A stretch of 64,000 nt of DNA from Helicobacter pylori (GTDB lineage: Bacteria; Campylobacterota; Campylobacteria; Campylobacterales; Helicobacteraceae), in assembly GCF_016755635.1 (NCBI RefSeq), contig NZ_CP051500.1, forward strand, positions 1,302,001 to 1,366,000, written 5' to 3'. Shown here piece after piece: positions 45,915 through 55,807 of the stretch; the first letter of the stretch is position 1, and every line of letters starts with the position of its first letter. The position numbers and the translations under genes are program-made. The notes beneath the pieces were generated by a model that made no database searches, was not told where the DNA came from, and saw nothing but the letters and a program-made list of their open reading frames with translations.

Positions 45915-48900
45915 ATGATAGAAAAAATCATTGATTTAAGCGTTAAAAACAAACTCCTTACCACTTTAGTCACTCTGCTCATTTTTTTAGCCTCTTTGTG
46001 GGCGATAAAAAGCGTTCGTTTAGACGCTTTGCCAGATTTAAGCCCCGCTCAAGTGGTTGTGCAAATCACTTACCCCAATCAAAGCCCTAAAATCGTGCAA
46101 GAGCAGGTTACTTACCCGCTAGTTTCTACTTTCATGAGCATCGCTAACATTGACACGGTTAGGGGGATTTCTAGTTATGAAAGCGGCCTGATTTACATCA
46201 TTTTTAAAGACGGCGTCAATTTGTATTGGGCTAGAGATAGGGTTTTAGAGCAATTAAACAGAGCGCTCAATTTGCCTAAGGACGCTAAAGTGGAAATAGG
46301 GAGCGATTCCACTTCTATTGGCTGGGCGTATCAATACGCATTATCTAGCGATAGCAAGAATTTAAGCGATCTGAAAGTCTTGCAAGATTTCTATTACCGC
46401 TATGCACTTTTGGGGGTTGATGGGGTGAGTGAGGTCGCAAGCGTGGGGGGCTTTGTGAAGGATTATGAAGTAACGCTTCAAAACGATTCTTTGATCCGTT
46501 ATAACTTGAGTTTAGAGCAAGTCGCTAACGCGATTAAAAATTCCAATAACGATACCGGTGGGGGGGTTATTTTAGAAAACGGGTTTGAAAAAATCATAAG
46601 ATCGCATGGCTATATCCAATCTCTAAAAGATTTAGAAGAAATTGTCATTAAAAAAGAAGGGGCTATCCCTTTAAAGATTAAAGATATAGCCAGCGTGAGA
46701 CTAGTTCCAAAACCACGCAGAGGAGCAGCTAATCTCAATGGTAATAAGGAAGTGGTGGGCGGGATTGTCATGGTGCGCTATCACGCTGACACTTATAAGG
46801 TGCTTAAAGCCATTAAAGAAAAAATCGCCACCTTACAAGCGAGTAACCCTGATGTGAAAATCACAAGCGTGTATGACAGGAGCGAATTGATTGAAAAAGG
46901 CATTGACAATTTGATTCACACGCTCATAGAAGAAAGCGCGATTGTGTTAGTCATTATTGCGATTTTCTTACTGCATTTCAGGAGCGCTTTAGTGGTGATC
47001 ATCACTCTGCCTTTAAGCGTGTGCATCAGTTTCTTGCTCATGCGTTATTTCAATATTGAAGCGAGTATCATGAGTTTGGGGGGCATTGCGATCGCTATAG
47101 GGGCGATGGTGGATGCGGCGATTGTGATGGTGGAGAACGCTCACAAGCATTTGCAACGCATTGATACGAAAGACAATATCCAAAGGGTCAATGCCATCAT
47201 GCAAGGGGTTAAGCATGTGGGGGGCGCGATATTTTTTGCTTTAATGATCATTGTGGTTTCTTTCTTGCCAATTTTTGCGCTCACCGGCCAAGAAGAAAAG
47301 CTTTTTGCCCCTTTAGCTTACACCAAAACCTTTGCCATGCTAGTGGGAGCGCTACTTTCTATTACGATAGTCCCTATTTTAATGGTATGGCTCATTAAAG
47401 GGCGGATTTTAGAAGAGTCTAAAAACCCCATTAACGCTTTTTTCATGAAAATTTATGGCGTGAGTTTGAAGGTTGTGCTTAAGTTCAGATACGCTTTTTT
47501 GATAGCGAGCGTTGTGGGTCTAGGGGGCTTGTATATATCATACAAAAAACTCAACTGGGAATTTATCCCCCAAATCAATGAAGGGGTAATCATGTATATG
47601 CCTGTAACCATTAATGGCGTGGGCATTGATACCGCTTTAGAATACTTGAAAAAAAGTAATGCCGCTATCAAGCGATTGGATTTTGTCAAACAGGTTTTTG
47701 GTAAAATGGGGCGCGCTAACACCAGCACCGATGCCGCCGGCTTGAGCATGATAGAAACCTACATTGAGTTAAAGCCAAAAAACGAATGGAAAGAAAAGCT
47801 CAGTTATAAAGAAGTTAGGGATAAGTTAGAAAAAACCCTACAATTAAAAGGCTTGACTAATTCATGGACTTACCCCATTCGTGGCAGAACGGACATGCTC
47901 TTAACCGGCATTAGAACGCCCCTAGGCATCAAGCTCTATGGTAATGACACGGACAAATTACAAGAATTAGCGATCCTTATGGAGCAACAGCTCAAAACCC
48001 TAAAAGAGAGTTTATCCGTCTTTGCCGAGCGATCCAATAACGGTTACTACATCACGCTGGATTTGAACGATGAAAATCTGGCTCGTTATGGCATCAATAA
48101 AAACGCCGTGTTAGATGCGATTAAATTCGCTCTAGGCGGAGCCACGCTCACTACCATGATTAAAGGCGTAGAAAGCTACCCTATTTCCTTACGCTTAGAA
48201 GACACCGAAAGAAACACCATTGAAAAATTAAAAAACCTCTACATCAAAACCGCTTACAATTACATGCCCTTAAGGGAGTTAGCCCGCATCTATTACGACA
48301 ACTCGCCGGCGGTGTTAAAGAGCGAAAAGGGCTTGAATGTGAATTTTATTTATATTGTGCCGCAAAATGGTATCAGCTCTGATGCTTACAGACAACTAGC
48401 AATAAAAGCGCTAGAAAAAATCCAATTGCCTAACGGGTATTATTATGAATTTAGCGGCGAAAGCCAGTATTTAGAAGAAGCGTTTAAAGCCTTACAATAC
48501 ATCGTGCCGGTGAGCGTTTTTATCATTTTTATTTTAATTGTCTTTGCGTTAAAGAATCTCACCAATTCCTTGCTATGCTTTTTCACTCTGCCTTTTGCGT
48601 TTTTGGGGGGGTTGATTTTTATGAATCTCATGGGATTTAACATGAGTGTGGCGGCGTTAGTGGGCTTTTTGGCCCTTTTAGGGGTAGCGAGCGAAACGGC
48701 TATTGTGATGATTATTTATTTAGAGGATGCGTTTCAAAAATTCATCAAAACCCCCTTAAAAGAGCAAACGACTACCGCCTTAAAAGAAGCTATCATGCAT
48801 GGGGCGGTGCTTAGGGTAAGGCCCAAGCTGATGACCTTTTTTAGCATTTTAGCTTCACTCATTCCGATCATGTATAGCCATGGCACAGGAAGTGAAATCA

Positions 48901-49022
48901 TGAAATCCATCGCCGCGCCCATGCTAGGGGGCATGATAAGCAGCGTTGTTTTAACGCTTTTTATTATCCCTACGGCGTATTTTGTGATTAAAAACGCTAG
49001 GGTTAGGAAACATGAATATTAA
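45915..49022 (+). CDS. czcA: Heavy-metal RND efflux transporter (CzcA/CusA-like)
   Basis: The 1035-residue proton-driven inner membrane exporter has the RND layout: helix 1 (LLTTLVTLLIFLASLWAIKS), a periplasmic porter loop, helices 2-6 with GGIAIAIGAMVDAAIVMVEN (the HME-type motif with Asp and Glu for proton relay), a second loop, and helices 7-12 ending near NARVRKHEY. The signature VDALPDLSPAQV-like stretch near residue 40 (RLDALPDLSPAQVVVQITYP) is characteristic of metal RND pumps. With crdA/crdB the expected substrate is copper. Its 3' end overlaps azlD tail-to-tail by 20 bp. Confidence 0.92.
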   Translation: MIEKIIDLSVKNKLLTTLVTLLIFLASLWAIKSVRLDALPDLSPAQVVVQITYPNQSPKIVQEQVTYPLVSTFMSIANIDTVRGISSYESGLIYIIFKDGVNLYWARDRVLEQLNRALNLPKDAKVEIGSDSTSIGWAYQYALSSDSKNLSDLKVLQDFYYRYALLGVDGVSEVASVGGFVKDYEVTLQNDSLIRYNLSLEQVANAIKNSNNDTGGGVILENGFEKIIRSHGYIQSLKDLEEIVIKKEGAIPLKIKDIASVRLVPKPRRGAANLNGNKEVVGGIVMVRYHADTYKVLKAIKEKIATLQASNPDVKITSVYDRSELIEKGIDNLIHTLIEESAIVLVIIAIFLLHFRSALVVIITLPLSVCISFLLMRYFNIEASIMSLGGIAIAIGAMVDAAIVMVENAHKHLQRIDTKDNIQRVNAIMQGVKHVGGAIFFALMIIVVSFLPIFALTGQEEKLFAPLAYTKTFAMLVGALLSITIVPILMVWLIKGRILEESKNPINAFFMKIYGVSLKVVLKFRYAFLIASVVGLGGLYISYKKLNWEFIPQINEGVIMYMPVTINGVGIDTALEYLKKSNAAIKRLDFVKQVFGKMGRANTSTDAAGLSMIETYIELKPKNEWKEKLSYKEVRDKLEKTLQLKGLTNSWTYPIRGRTDMLLTGIRTPLGIKLYGNDTDKLQELAILMEQQLKTLKESLSVFAERSNNGYYITLDLNDENLARYGINKNAVLDAIKFALGGATLTTMIKGVESYPISLRLEDTERNTIEKLKNLYIKTAYNYMPLRELARIYYDNSPAVLKSEKGLNVNFIYIVPQNGISSDAYRQLAIKALEKIQLPNGYYYEFSGESQYLEEAFKALQYIVPVSVFIIFILIVFALKNLTNSLLCFFTLPFAFLGGLIFMNLMGFNMSVAALVGFLALLGVASETAIVMIIYLEDAFQKFIKTPLKEQTTTALKEAIMHGAVLRVRPKLMTFFSILASLIPIMYSHGTGSEIMKSIAAPMLGGMISSVVLTLFIIPTAYFVIKNARVRKHEY

Positions 49023-49359
49023 AAAAAGCCTTTTCTAATACATGGCTTTGGACTAAAACCATATAAAGAATGGTAGGGAGCGTGATGCTTAAAACAAACA
49101 CCTTAAAAATGCGGTGCAAAAGGATAACGGATAAAAAAGCGATGATTTCATTGATCCCATAAGGGGGTTTTAAAATTTGAATGTCTTTAAAACAATAAAC
49201 CACGAGCATGCCTATCACTGAACATGATAAAGCCCTACCCAAATAACGCACAAAGTCGTTGGGAGGGTTTTTAGCGTTAAATACCATAAAAGGCCAAATG
49301 CGCGTAAAATAAGTCGTTATTATGATGACTAAAAGAATGAGTATAGAATGCATTAACAT
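49003..49359 (-). CDS. azlD: AzlD-type branched-chain amino acid exporter, small subunit
   Basis: The 118-residue protein has about four hydrophobic segments. TRIWPFMVFNAKNPPNDFVR at the N-terminal side and RALSCSVIGMLVVYCF are typical of the AzlD family, which pairs with AzlC to export branched-chain amino acids or azaleucine. The start overlaps azlC by 7 bp, so the pair is coupled. Confidence 0.85.
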   Translation of the reverse strand: MLMHSILILLVIIITTYFTRIWPFMVFNAKNPPNDFVRYLGRALSCSVIGMLVVYCFKDIQILKPPYGINEIIAFLSVILLHRIFKVFVLSITLPTILYMVLVQSHVLEKAFFNIHVS

Positions 49360-50045
49360 TCTAACTGCTTTCTAAACAAAATGAGGGCAAGCACCATTAA
49401 AACCAAAGCGATGAGCAAAAAGTATTCAGTCCCAAAGAGCGCCAAACAAACAACCGCAATAATAATCCCAAGCCATGCGTTTTTGTGGTTTGCGTTTCGT
49501 TTGTATTGCTCCATAAACAGCACGATAAAAATCGCTGTCATCACAAATTCCATGCCTTGAGTGTCAAAAGAAAAATGCGTTCCCACCAACGAACCCACCA
49601 ACGAGCCAAAAATCCAATAAGAGTGGTTGAGTAAGGAAATGCTAAAAATAAAGTCTTTTTCACTAACCCCCTCTTTAGGAGCGTATAAATTCAATAGAGC
49701 AAAGGTTTCATCCGTGAGCGCATGCGCTAAATAGGGCAAACGCCATTGGGTGTTTTTAAATCTCTCTAGCATAGAAAGCGCATAACAAGTCTGTCTCGCA
49801 TTCACCAACAAGCTCACAATAACGACATTCATCAAGCTCGCTTGCGTGCTTAAAAGCGTGATCGCTACAAATTGCACCGCCCCAGCGTAGATGAATAACG
49901 ACATGAACAGGGCGACTCTATAATCATACCCTTGCTGGACTAAAAGCACCCCAAAAGTCATTCCCATAAGCAAATACCCTAAAAAGATAGAAATGGTATG
50001 AGGGAAAGCGTCTTTTAAAGCTTTTAGAAAATCATGCATCAACAA
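49353..50045 (-). CDS. azlC: AzlC-family branched-chain amino acid exporter, large subunit
   Basis: The 230-residue, ~7-helix membrane protein begins MLMHDFLKALKDAFPHTISI. The family motifs GYLLMGMTFGVLLVQQGY, SLFIYAGAVQFVAITLLS and LLVNARQTCYALSMLERF are clear. It lies 4 bp from dnaJ on the same strand and may be cotranscribed with it, although no functional link is evident. Confidence 0.87.
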   Translation of the reverse strand: MLMHDFLKALKDAFPHTISIFLGYLLMGMTFGVLLVQQGYDYRVALFMSLFIYAGAVQFVAITLLSTQASLMNVVIVSLLVNARQTCYALSMLERFKNTQWRLPYLAHALTDETFALLNLYAPKEGVSEKDFIFSISLLNHSYWIFGSLVGSLVGTHFSFDTQGMEFVMTAIFIVLFMEQYKRNANHKNAWLGIIIAVVCLALFGTEYFLLIALVLMVLALILFRKQLEC

Positions 50046-50049
50046 CCTT

Positions 50050-51159
50050 TCATTTGAACCAGTCTTTAATTTTAGAAATACAAGTTTCTAAAACGCTTTT
50101 ATGCGGCTCGCCCTCATAACCAAAACTCGCATGCAACTTTTCCAATAACCCTTGCTGCTCTTTATTCAAACTTTTAGGATAAATCACTTGCAATTCCACG
50201 ATCAAACTCCCTCTATAAGAGCTTTCCGGGTGTTTCACGCCCTCATTTCTAAACGCAAAAGTCTGCCTGTCTTTGGCGTTTCTGGGGATTTTTAATTCCA
50301 GTTCGTCCCCTTTTAAAGACGGCACTTTAATCGTATGCCCTAAAGCGATAGTGGTGAAAAATACCGGCGCTTCAATGAATAAATCACAGCCTTCGCGCTT
50401 GAAATGCTCATCTTCTTTGACTCGCGCTTCTAAATACAAATCCCCTCTTTTCCCCTTCTCGTATTCATTGCCTTTATTTTTAAGCACCATGCGGTTTTGA
50501 TCATCAATGCCCTCAGGGATCATCGCATCAATTTCTTCATCTTTAAGGATGTAGGTTTTACCCTTACACGCTTGGCATGGGGTTTTAATGGTTTTGCCCT
50601 TGCCTTTACACGCCCCACAAGTTTGCGCAAAACTCATAAAACCTTGACGCATAAACACCTGCCCCTGCCCGTTGCATTGCTTGCAAGTTTCTAGGGCTTT
50701 GTCTTTAGCGCCTGTGCCATCGCAACTCTCACAAACGCTCTGGTATTGGACTTTAATGGTTTTTTTACAGCCAAAAACCGCCTCTTTAAAACTCAATTCA
50801 ATGGTTTGCAAATAATCCGGCGCGATAGCGCTTTTTTGCCTTTTACCTCCCCTAGCACCAAACCCAAAAGCGTCCTCAAAAAACGAGCCTAAATCTTCAA
50901 AAAAATCAGAAAAATCGCCCTGGTTTGAGCCGGCTTGGTTTAAGCCTTTTTTACCATACCTATCGTATAAGGCCCGCTTCTTTTCATCGCTTAATACCCC
51001 ATAGGCTTCATTGATGAGCTTGAACTTTTCTTCGGCTTCTTTATCGCCGGCGTTTCTGTCCGGGTGGTATTTTAAAGCCAGCTTTCTGTAAGACTTTTTA
51101 ATGGTCTCTTGGTTGCTGTGTTTTTCCACTTCTAAAATTTCATAATAACTCAATTCCAC
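50050..51159 (-). CDS. dnaJ: Chaperone protein DnaJ
   Basis: The 369-residue class I Hsp40 co-chaperone stimulates DnaK. The J domain (1-70) contains [10 protein letters not shown] with the HPD triad; the Gly/Phe linker ([20 protein letters not shown]) follows. The zinc-finger domain has four repeats ([32 protein letters not shown]). The C-terminal substrate-binding domains end at KIKDWFK. The last zinc motif has T in place of the final G. It is transcribed divergently from the coiled-coil gene at 51285. Confidence 0.96.
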   Translation of the reverse strand: MELSYYEILEVEKHSNQETIKKSYRKLALKYHPDRNAGDKEAEEKFKLINEAYGVLSDEKKRALYDRYGKKGLNQAGSNQGDFSDFFEDLGSFFEDAFGFGARGGKRQKSAIAPDYLQTIELSFKEAVFGCKKTIKVQYQSVCESCDGTGAKDKALETCKQCNGQGQVFMRQGFMSFAQTCGACKGKGKTIKTPCQACKGKTYILKDEEIDAMIPEGIDDQNRMVLKNKGNEYEKGKRGDLYLEARVKEDEHFKREGCDLFIEAPVFFTTIALGHTIKVPSLKGDELELKIPRNAKDRQTFAFRNEGVKHPESSYRGSLIVELQVIYPKSLNKEQQGLLEKLHASFGYEGEPHKSVLETCISKIKDWFK

Positions 51160-51262
51160 GATCGCTCCAAAAATGGCATCAAAACGCTTATTTTATCTTA
51201 AAAGCGATAATTTTGCGTGTTTTTATGCATGCCAAAACTTAGATAAAATAACACGATGAAAC

Positions 51263-51268
51263 TATAAT
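51263..51268 (+). promoter_or_regulatory. -10 promoter of the coiled-coil secreted protein gene
   Basis: TATAAT lies 16 bp before the ATG, giving a very short leader of about 10 nt. No strong Shine-Dalgarno fits within that leader. Confidence 0.5.
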
Positions 51269-51284
51269 AATTAAAGATAACCCC

Positions 51285-52415
51285 ATGAGATTTTTTTGCC
51301 TTTTCTTATTTTTTCTAACCTTTTCAAACGCACAGATAATGATGACTTTTGATTCTCAAACTAACGCCAAACTCTCGCGCTCTAACGAACAGCTTTCAGA
51401 CATGCTTTATAAACTCAATGAAAGTTTAAGAATCTATCAAAGCGTGCTTTCCAACAACCAAGATCAGCTTAAAGAAATCAAAAAAGCTAACAGCACCCTA
51501 AATAGCCAGAGGCGTTTTTTTAACGCCAGCCAAATCCGCCTTATGGATACTGATGCGCTATTGAAACAAAGCGCTTTGGAATTAGAAAAATTACAAGCTT
51601 TAGAAAAACGCTTAAAAGAGGGGATGGAGCAAGAACGCTTAATAGAAGAATCCCAAACGCTTTTTTTGCAAGAGCATTGCCCCTATTTGAGCGGCGTTAA
51701 GAATTTAGAAGAGGCTTCAAACGCTTTAGAAGTCCAAGAGCAAAACAACGCCCTTTTCTTACTCAAAGAGCCCAAGCTCGCCCGTTTGCTCTCACGATTG
51801 GATTTGATGAGCGCTTTAAACGCCTTATGCGATCAAGTTTTAGAAAACCAAGCCCATAACCAACAATCCCATAACAAAACCCTAGAATACAACGCTCTTA
51901 AAAACCATGACTTTCAAGCCTATAAAGCCATGCGTTTGAAAAAATTTAAAAACAAGCTTCAAAGCCAGATCCAAGCCAAAGAAGACGCCCTAAAAACCTT
52001 TTTGCCCTTAGAAAAACGCCTAGAAACTTTAAAAACGCATTTTTTATGCGATAAAGAAAACCTGAAATCATGCGCCAACCAATTGCGCCAACGCTACCAA
52101 AACGCCCTGATAGAGCGAGACAAAGAATTAAAAAACGCTAAAGATAATAAAGAAAAGCATGCTCTAATCTTAGCCAATTACGAGCATACGCTAAAAACCT
52201 TGAATGTAGAATTTTTAAGCGAATTGAGTGAGCAAATGGCGTTTTTGAATGAAACCATGGCGTTAAACGCCAAAGTTTTAGCCCTTTTAGCCCAACAACA
52301 GACTAAAAAGCCCTCCAATTTGAGCGGTGATTTGAGCAATGAAAAAGCTCTTATTAAAAACATCCGCTTAGATCCGCATGGATTCCCTAGCTTTGAAAAT
52401 TTTAAGCGAGAGTAA
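51285..52415 (+). CDS. Secreted coiled-coil protein, unknown function
   Basis: The 376-residue product has a signal peptide MRFFCLFLFFLTFSNAQ and is then almost entirely helical with heptad-like Leu/Gln/Glu/Lys patterns (LDMLYKLNESLRIYQ-like early part; ALELEKLQALEKRLKEGMEQ; FLPLEKRLETLKTHF). Cysteine pairs occur (HCPYLSGV, LCDKENLKSC). The mature N-terminus resembles P-type-pilus/VirB5-like or peptidoglycan-binding coiled coils only in composition, so no family is assigned. It corresponds in position to HP1333. Confidence 0.75.
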   Translation: MRFFCLFLFFLTFSNAQIMMTFDSQTNAKLSRSNEQLSDMLYKLNESLRIYQSVLSNNQDQLKEIKKANSTLNSQRRFFNASQIRLMDTDALLKQSALELEKLQALEKRLKEGMEQERLIEESQTLFLQEHCPYLSGVKNLEEASNALEVQEQNNALFLLKEPKLARLLSRLDLMSALNALCDQVLENQAHNQQSHNKTLEYNALKNHDFQAYKAMRLKKFKNKLQSQIQAKEDALKTFLPLEKRLETLKTHFLCDKENLKSCANQLRQRYQNALIERDKELKNAKDNKEKHALILANYEHTLKTLNVEFLSELSEQMAFLNETMALNAKVLALLAQQQTKKPSNLSGDLSNEKALIKNIRLDPHGFPSFENFKRE

Positions 52416-52423
52416 GACAATAT

Positions 52424-52452
52424 TTGACAAGCAAAAACAATTAGAGTAAAAT
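52424..52452 (+). promoter_or_regulatory. Near-consensus promoter ahead of the structured leader
   Basis: TTGACA (52424-52429), a 17-bp spacer and TAAAAT (52447-52452) form a textbook sigma-70 promoter. This is unusual in H. pylori, where a perfect -35 hexamer is rare. The start site would be near 52459, at the 5' edge of the folded leader. Confidence 0.7.
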
Positions 52453-52458
52453 AAGAGC

Positions 52459-52590
52459 ATAACTTCTAGGAAGGATCTCTTTTATTAGGAGATCCCACGA
52501 CCCTTGTGAACCCATAGAATACAAGTGCGAACCCTAGATATTTTTATCCGTTCCTTTTTTCAACACTGACATGTTGAAAGGAGCGGAGCT
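52459..52590 (+). ncRNA. Candidate structured RNA / leader upstream of the NYN gene
   Basis: From the predicted start site a three-way junction can be drawn. The outer helix is TCTAGG (52465-52470) with CCTAGA (52533-52538). Arm 1 is GGATCTC (52473-52479) with GAGATCC (52489-52495), a perfect 7 bp. Arm 2 is CTTGT (52503-52507) with ACAAG (52521-52525). A second domain is a long hairpin at 52548-52586 (CCGTTCCTT and TCAACA with TGTTGA and AAGGAGCGG), about 15 bp with a T bulge and 6-nt loop. It is either an independent small RNA or a structured 5' leader of the gene at 52617. No known riboswitch signature was recognised. Confidence 0.5.
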
Positions 52591-52616
52591 TTCCTTATAT
52601 TACTTAGGATTTAAGA

Positions 52617-53303
52617 ATGTCAAAAAAAGTAGCTATACTTGTGGATGGAGACTTTTTTATAAGATGCTACAAATCTCATCTTAAAAAGCAGTCTAGTGAC
52701 AAGTATGAAGGTCTTAACCCAAAAAAATTAGCACACCATACTCATACTTATTGCCTAAAGCATATCAATAAAAAGAATGATGAAGAACTATACCGCATAT
52801 TTTTTTACGATTGCAAGCCATTAAAGAAAAAGGCTCATTATCCATACACTCAAAAAGCTCTAGATCTATCCAAAAGCCCAACCTATAAAGAAAGGGAAGA
52901 GTTACACGAACACTTAATTTCCAAACCTTGCTTGGCGTTAAGGTTGGGGTACCTTGACGAGAAAAATGCCAGATGGGTCATTCGTGACCAAGAAAAAGAA
53001 AAGAAACTTTTTAACAGGAGAATAAGTATAGAGGAATTTCAAAATGATGATTTTATCTATCACGCAAAGCAAAAGGGCGTTGATATAAAGATAGGACTTG
53101 ATATAGCCACTTTAGCGTTGAAAAAATTAGTGCAAAAAATCGTTTTAATTTCTGGTGATAGCGATTTTGTCCCTGCTTCAAAACTTGCTCGAGTTGAAGG
53201 TATCATTTTCACTCTTGATCCTATGGGAAATCATATTAGAGAGGATCTAAAAGAACATATTGATTATTTGACCACTAGGTTGCCACAATTTAAACAACAA
53301 TAA
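52617..53303 (+). CDS. NYN/PIN-like domain protein (putative ribonuclease, LabA type)
   Basis: The 228-residue NYN-domain protein has the conserved first acidic site VAILVDGDFF at 4-13. Its core KGVDIKIGLDIATLALKKLV and KIVLISGDSDFVPASKLARV carries the remaining aspartates (Asp in DIKIGLD, GDSD). The motif order is that of the LabA/Limkain/NYN branch of PIN-like nucleases, which cut RNA. A polar middle insertion (residues 60-125) is specific. AGGA precedes the ATG. The codon choice is more AT-rich than its neighbours. It is flanked by a structured leader and its own terminator, so it is an independent unit. Substrate unknown. Confidence 0.82.
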   Translation: MSKKVAILVDGDFFIRCYKSHLKKQSSDKYEGLNPKKLAHHTHTYCLKHINKKNDEELYRIFFYDCKPLKKKAHYPYTQKALDLSKSPTYKEREELHEHLISKPCLALRLGYLDEKNARWVIRDQEKEKKLFNRRISIEEFQNDDFIYHAKQKGVDIKIGLDIATLALKKLVQKIVLISGDSDFVPASKLARVEGIIFTLDPMGNHIREDLKEHIDYLTTRLPQFKQQ

Positions 53304-53325
53304 TAACGCCTATTCGATAAAACAT

Positions 53326-53368
53326 TAAGAGACTGCCAAAAGGCGTATCTCTTAGTTCTTTAGTTTTT
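53326..53368 (+). terminator. Intrinsic terminator of the NYN gene
   Basis: TAAGAGA/TCTCTTA arms (53326-53332 and 53348-53354) with an inner GCC/GGC pair form a hairpin, followed by a T-rich stretch ending in TTTTT (53364-53368). It sits between the convergent NYN and mnmA genes and may serve both. Confidence 0.65.
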
Positions 53369-54395
53369 AAACAATCACGCCCCCGCCAAGCAAGATGTCA
53401 TCTTTATAAACCACTAAGGCTTGCCCTTTAGCCACGCCATAAAAAGGCTCTTTAAACTCCACTTCAATCACCTCATCTTTTAAACTCACAAACGCTTTAG
53501 CAGGCACGCTCCTGTAACGAGCCTTGATAAAATATTCGCCGCTTTTAAAATCTTTCATTAAAGATTTGTTTTTAGCCTTAAGCGAATGCGTGGCGAGATC
53601 TTCTTTTTTGCCCACAATCAACTCGTTCTTTTTAGCGTCAATCCCCACCACAAAATGCGGCTCTAACGCGCCTTTAATACTAAAGCCTTTGCGTTTGCCA
53701 ATCGTGTATTGCATATAGCCCTTATGCGTGCCGATGATTTCGCCTTGTAGGTTTTTCACCACGCCCTCTTTTTCCACTTCAACATGCTTTTTTAAAGTGT
53801 CAATGTAGCTTTTTTCCACAAAGCAAATTTCTTGAGATTCCTTATAAGTCTCTAAAGTGCCTAAAAAAGGCATCGCACTCAAGGCTAAAGGCTTAATATC
53901 CTTTTTTAACAAATCCCCTAAAGGGAACACCAATTTAGCGATAACTTCATGCTCTAAAGCGTATAAAAAATAGCTCTGATCTTTAGTTTTATCCAAAGCC
54001 TCTTGAATATAACTTATTTTGTCAATTTCTTTGACCCTCGCGTAATGCCCGGTAGCGATCTTTTCACACCCTAATTGTAAAGCGTGATCTAAAGCTAGCC
54101 CAAATTTCATTAAAGGGTTGCACAACGCGCATGGGTTGGGGGTTTGCCCTTCTTCATAAGCGTTGATAAATTCATCATAAACCGCGCTTTTAAAATCCTT
54201 TTGAAAATCCAACACCTCTAAAGGAATGCCTAAAAACTCGCACGCTTTTTGAGCGTTTTTGATGTATAAATCATGTTTTTTTTCACTCGCATGGAGTTTT
54301 AAATAAATCCCCACTAATTCATGCCCTTGCTCTTTTAAGCTATAAGCGCTATAAGAGCTATCCACCCCTCCACTGAGTAATACCGCTATTTTCAT
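53367..54395 (-). CDS. mnmA: tRNA-specific 2-thiouridylase MnmA
   Basis: MnmA thiolates U34 of Lys, Glu and Gln tRNAs. The start at 54395 ([20 protein letters not shown]) gives 342 residues; a 20-residue upstream extension is not conserved. The PP-loop SGGVDSS binds ATP. The catalytic Cys pair lies in [13 protein letters not shown] and SQEICFVE. The central and C-terminal domains ([25 protein letters not shown] end) match the family. Confidence 0.94.
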   Translation of the reverse strand: MKIAVLLSGGVDSSYSAYSLKEQGHELVGIYLKLHASEKKHDLYIKNAQKACEFLGIPLEVLDFQKDFKSAVYDEFINAYEEGQTPNPCALCNPLMKFGLALDHALQLGCEKIATGHYARVKEIDKISYIQEALDKTKDQSYFLYALEHEVIAKLVFPLGDLLKKDIKPLALSAMPFLGTLETYKESQEICFVEKSYIDTLKKHVEVEKEGVVKNLQGEIIGTHKGYMQYTIGKRKGFSIKGALEPHFVVGIDAKKNELIVGKKEDLATHSLKAKNKSLMKDFKSGEYFIKARYRSVPAKAFVSLKDEVIEVEFKEPFYGVAKGQALVVYKDDILLGGGVIV

Positions 54396-54533
54396 TTTTA
54401 ATCTTTCATTATGAGTTATGGCTCGTAGTCTAGCGCAAAAACCATTCATAACCACCTTTTTTAACCATTGGCATGCTAAAATACCTAAAGATTTTTAAAA
54501 ATCGCATCAAAACGCATGGAGAAAATAAGGGCA

Positions 54534-55295
54534 ATGGCCAAAATTGAATTGTTAGCCAGATTCACGCAAATCGCTCTCCCTAACAACCACCCTTTATTGA
54601 AAAAAGTTTTACACTACGCCAAAAAGCATTTCAGCCAGTGCCACATGCTCTCTTCATCGCTACTCATCTTAAACGACACGGAATGCTTTAAAAAAAACTA
54701 CTTGCTTAATTGGGTCTATCATGCCCTTGAATGCGCGCATGAGAAAGATATTAGCCAACATTCTTTAGAAGAGATTTTACAAAAAAGCCGCTTGCCCATA
54801 CGCATCAAAATCATGGCTCAAAACACGCTTTTAGAAAAAATAGAGGTGAAAGTTTTAACCTTTGGGGCAGAATACGCGCTTTTTATCACCAAGCACCCTA
54901 TCGCTAAGCGGTTTTTACGCCAGAAATTTAGCGGCTATGTGTTTTTGGAAACCCAAGATGAATTGCATATAAGAGGCGATTCAGAGCGTTTTTGGGAACT
55001 CATTGTAACGCTCAATGAAAATAGAATCGTCCATAACGCATGCTTAGATTTCATCTACCCTAATGGCTTTGGTAAGGACAGCTACACCACCTTGGCTGAG
55101 CGCAAATTAAGAGAATGCTATAAAGCGTTAGGTTTCATCAAGCATGAAGATTTCAGCGAAGTCAAAAAGCGCTATTTAGAGTTGGCTAAAACCTACCACC
55201 CTGATTTATGCGATCTCAAAGAAAAAAAGGCTCTTTATGCCAAACGCTTCGCTATCATTCAAGAGGCGTATCGCCACATTAAAAAACACGCCTAA
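54534..55295 (+). CDS. C-terminal J-domain protein (DjlA/TerB-like arrangement)
   Basis: The product has 253 residues from ATG 54534; an in-frame ATG at 54516 adds MEKIRA, and the choice is uncertain because the ribosome-binding site is weak. The N-terminal ~190 residues have no clear family and are mixed helical. The last 65 residues are a J domain ([20 protein letters not shown], then [20 protein letters not shown]) with the HPD triad, so it should recruit DnaK to a specific client. It corresponds in position to HP1336. No membrane segment is seen, unlike true DjlA. Confidence 0.8.
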   Translation: MAKIELLARFTQIALPNNHPLLKKVLHYAKKHFSQCHMLSSSLLILNDTECFKKNYLLNWVYHALECAHEKDISQHSLEEILQKSRLPIRIKIMAQNTLLEKIEVKVLTFGAEYALFITKHPIAKRFLRQKFSGYVFLETQDELHIRGDSERFWELIVTLNENRIVHNACLDFIYPNGFGKDSYTTLAERKLRECYKALGFIKHEDFSEVKKRYLELAKTYHPDLCDLKEKKALYAKRFAIIQEAYRHIKKHA

Positions 55296-55807
55296 ACCCC
55301 TAAACTAGCCCTAATCGCGCTAGAAGAAATCGGCGCGTCAATGCCCTTTAAAGGGTGATAATGTCCCTTAAATTGGATCTCTTCATAGCCAATCCTTTCA
55401 AAAACCACTAATTCCACCCTTTTTAAAAGCTCTTTAGCGTTAGTCCAAGAAGAAAGGTGCCTCAAGCAATCCGCCCCTATGACTAAATAAAGCGTTTTAG
55501 GGCGATAGAGTTTTTGAAAATGAAGCGCGCTTTCTATCGTAGGCACAGCCCTTTCTTGCTTGATTTCAAAATCGCTCAATAGCACCCTAGGCATTCCCTT
55601 TAAAGCTCTTTCTAATTCCTTAAAACGGGTTTTTGCGTCCAAAAAACATGGCTTTTTGAAAGGGTTTTGATAAGCGGGTAAGACAATGAGCTGAACGAAT
55701 GGCAATAATTCTAAAGTTTGCTCAATAATGGCTAAATGAGCCTTGTGCAGGGGATCAAAACTCCCTCCATAGAGCGCTAATTCTTTGTATTTTAAGACGC
55801 TATTCAT
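55292..55807 (-). CDS. nadD: Nicotinate-nucleotide adenylyltransferase
   Basis: NadD converts nicotinic acid mononucleotide to deamido-NAD. The start [20 protein letters not shown] gives 171 residues. The nucleotidyltransferase motif [14 protein letters not shown] (HxGH variant) and the C-terminal [10 protein letters not shown] (ISSTxIR) are present. It overlaps nikR by 8 bp and the J-domain gene tail-to-tail by 4 bp. It is somewhat shorter than E. coli NadD (213). Confidence 0.93.
   Translation of the reverse strand: MNSVLKYKELALYGGSFDPLHKAHLAIIEQTLELLPFVQLIVLPAYQNPFKKPCFLDAKTRFKELERALKGMPRVLLSDFEIKQERAVPTIESALHFQKLYRPKTLYLVIGADCLRHLSSWTNAKELLKRVELVVFERIGYEEIQFKGHYHPLKGIDAPISSSAIRASLGV

Noticed and set aside
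52459..52590. Type III toxin-antitoxin RNA repeat array upstream of the NYN gene
   Set aside because: There is no tandem repetition in the leader, and the protein is NYN/PIN-like rather than ToxN-like. Only a general analogy is kept.
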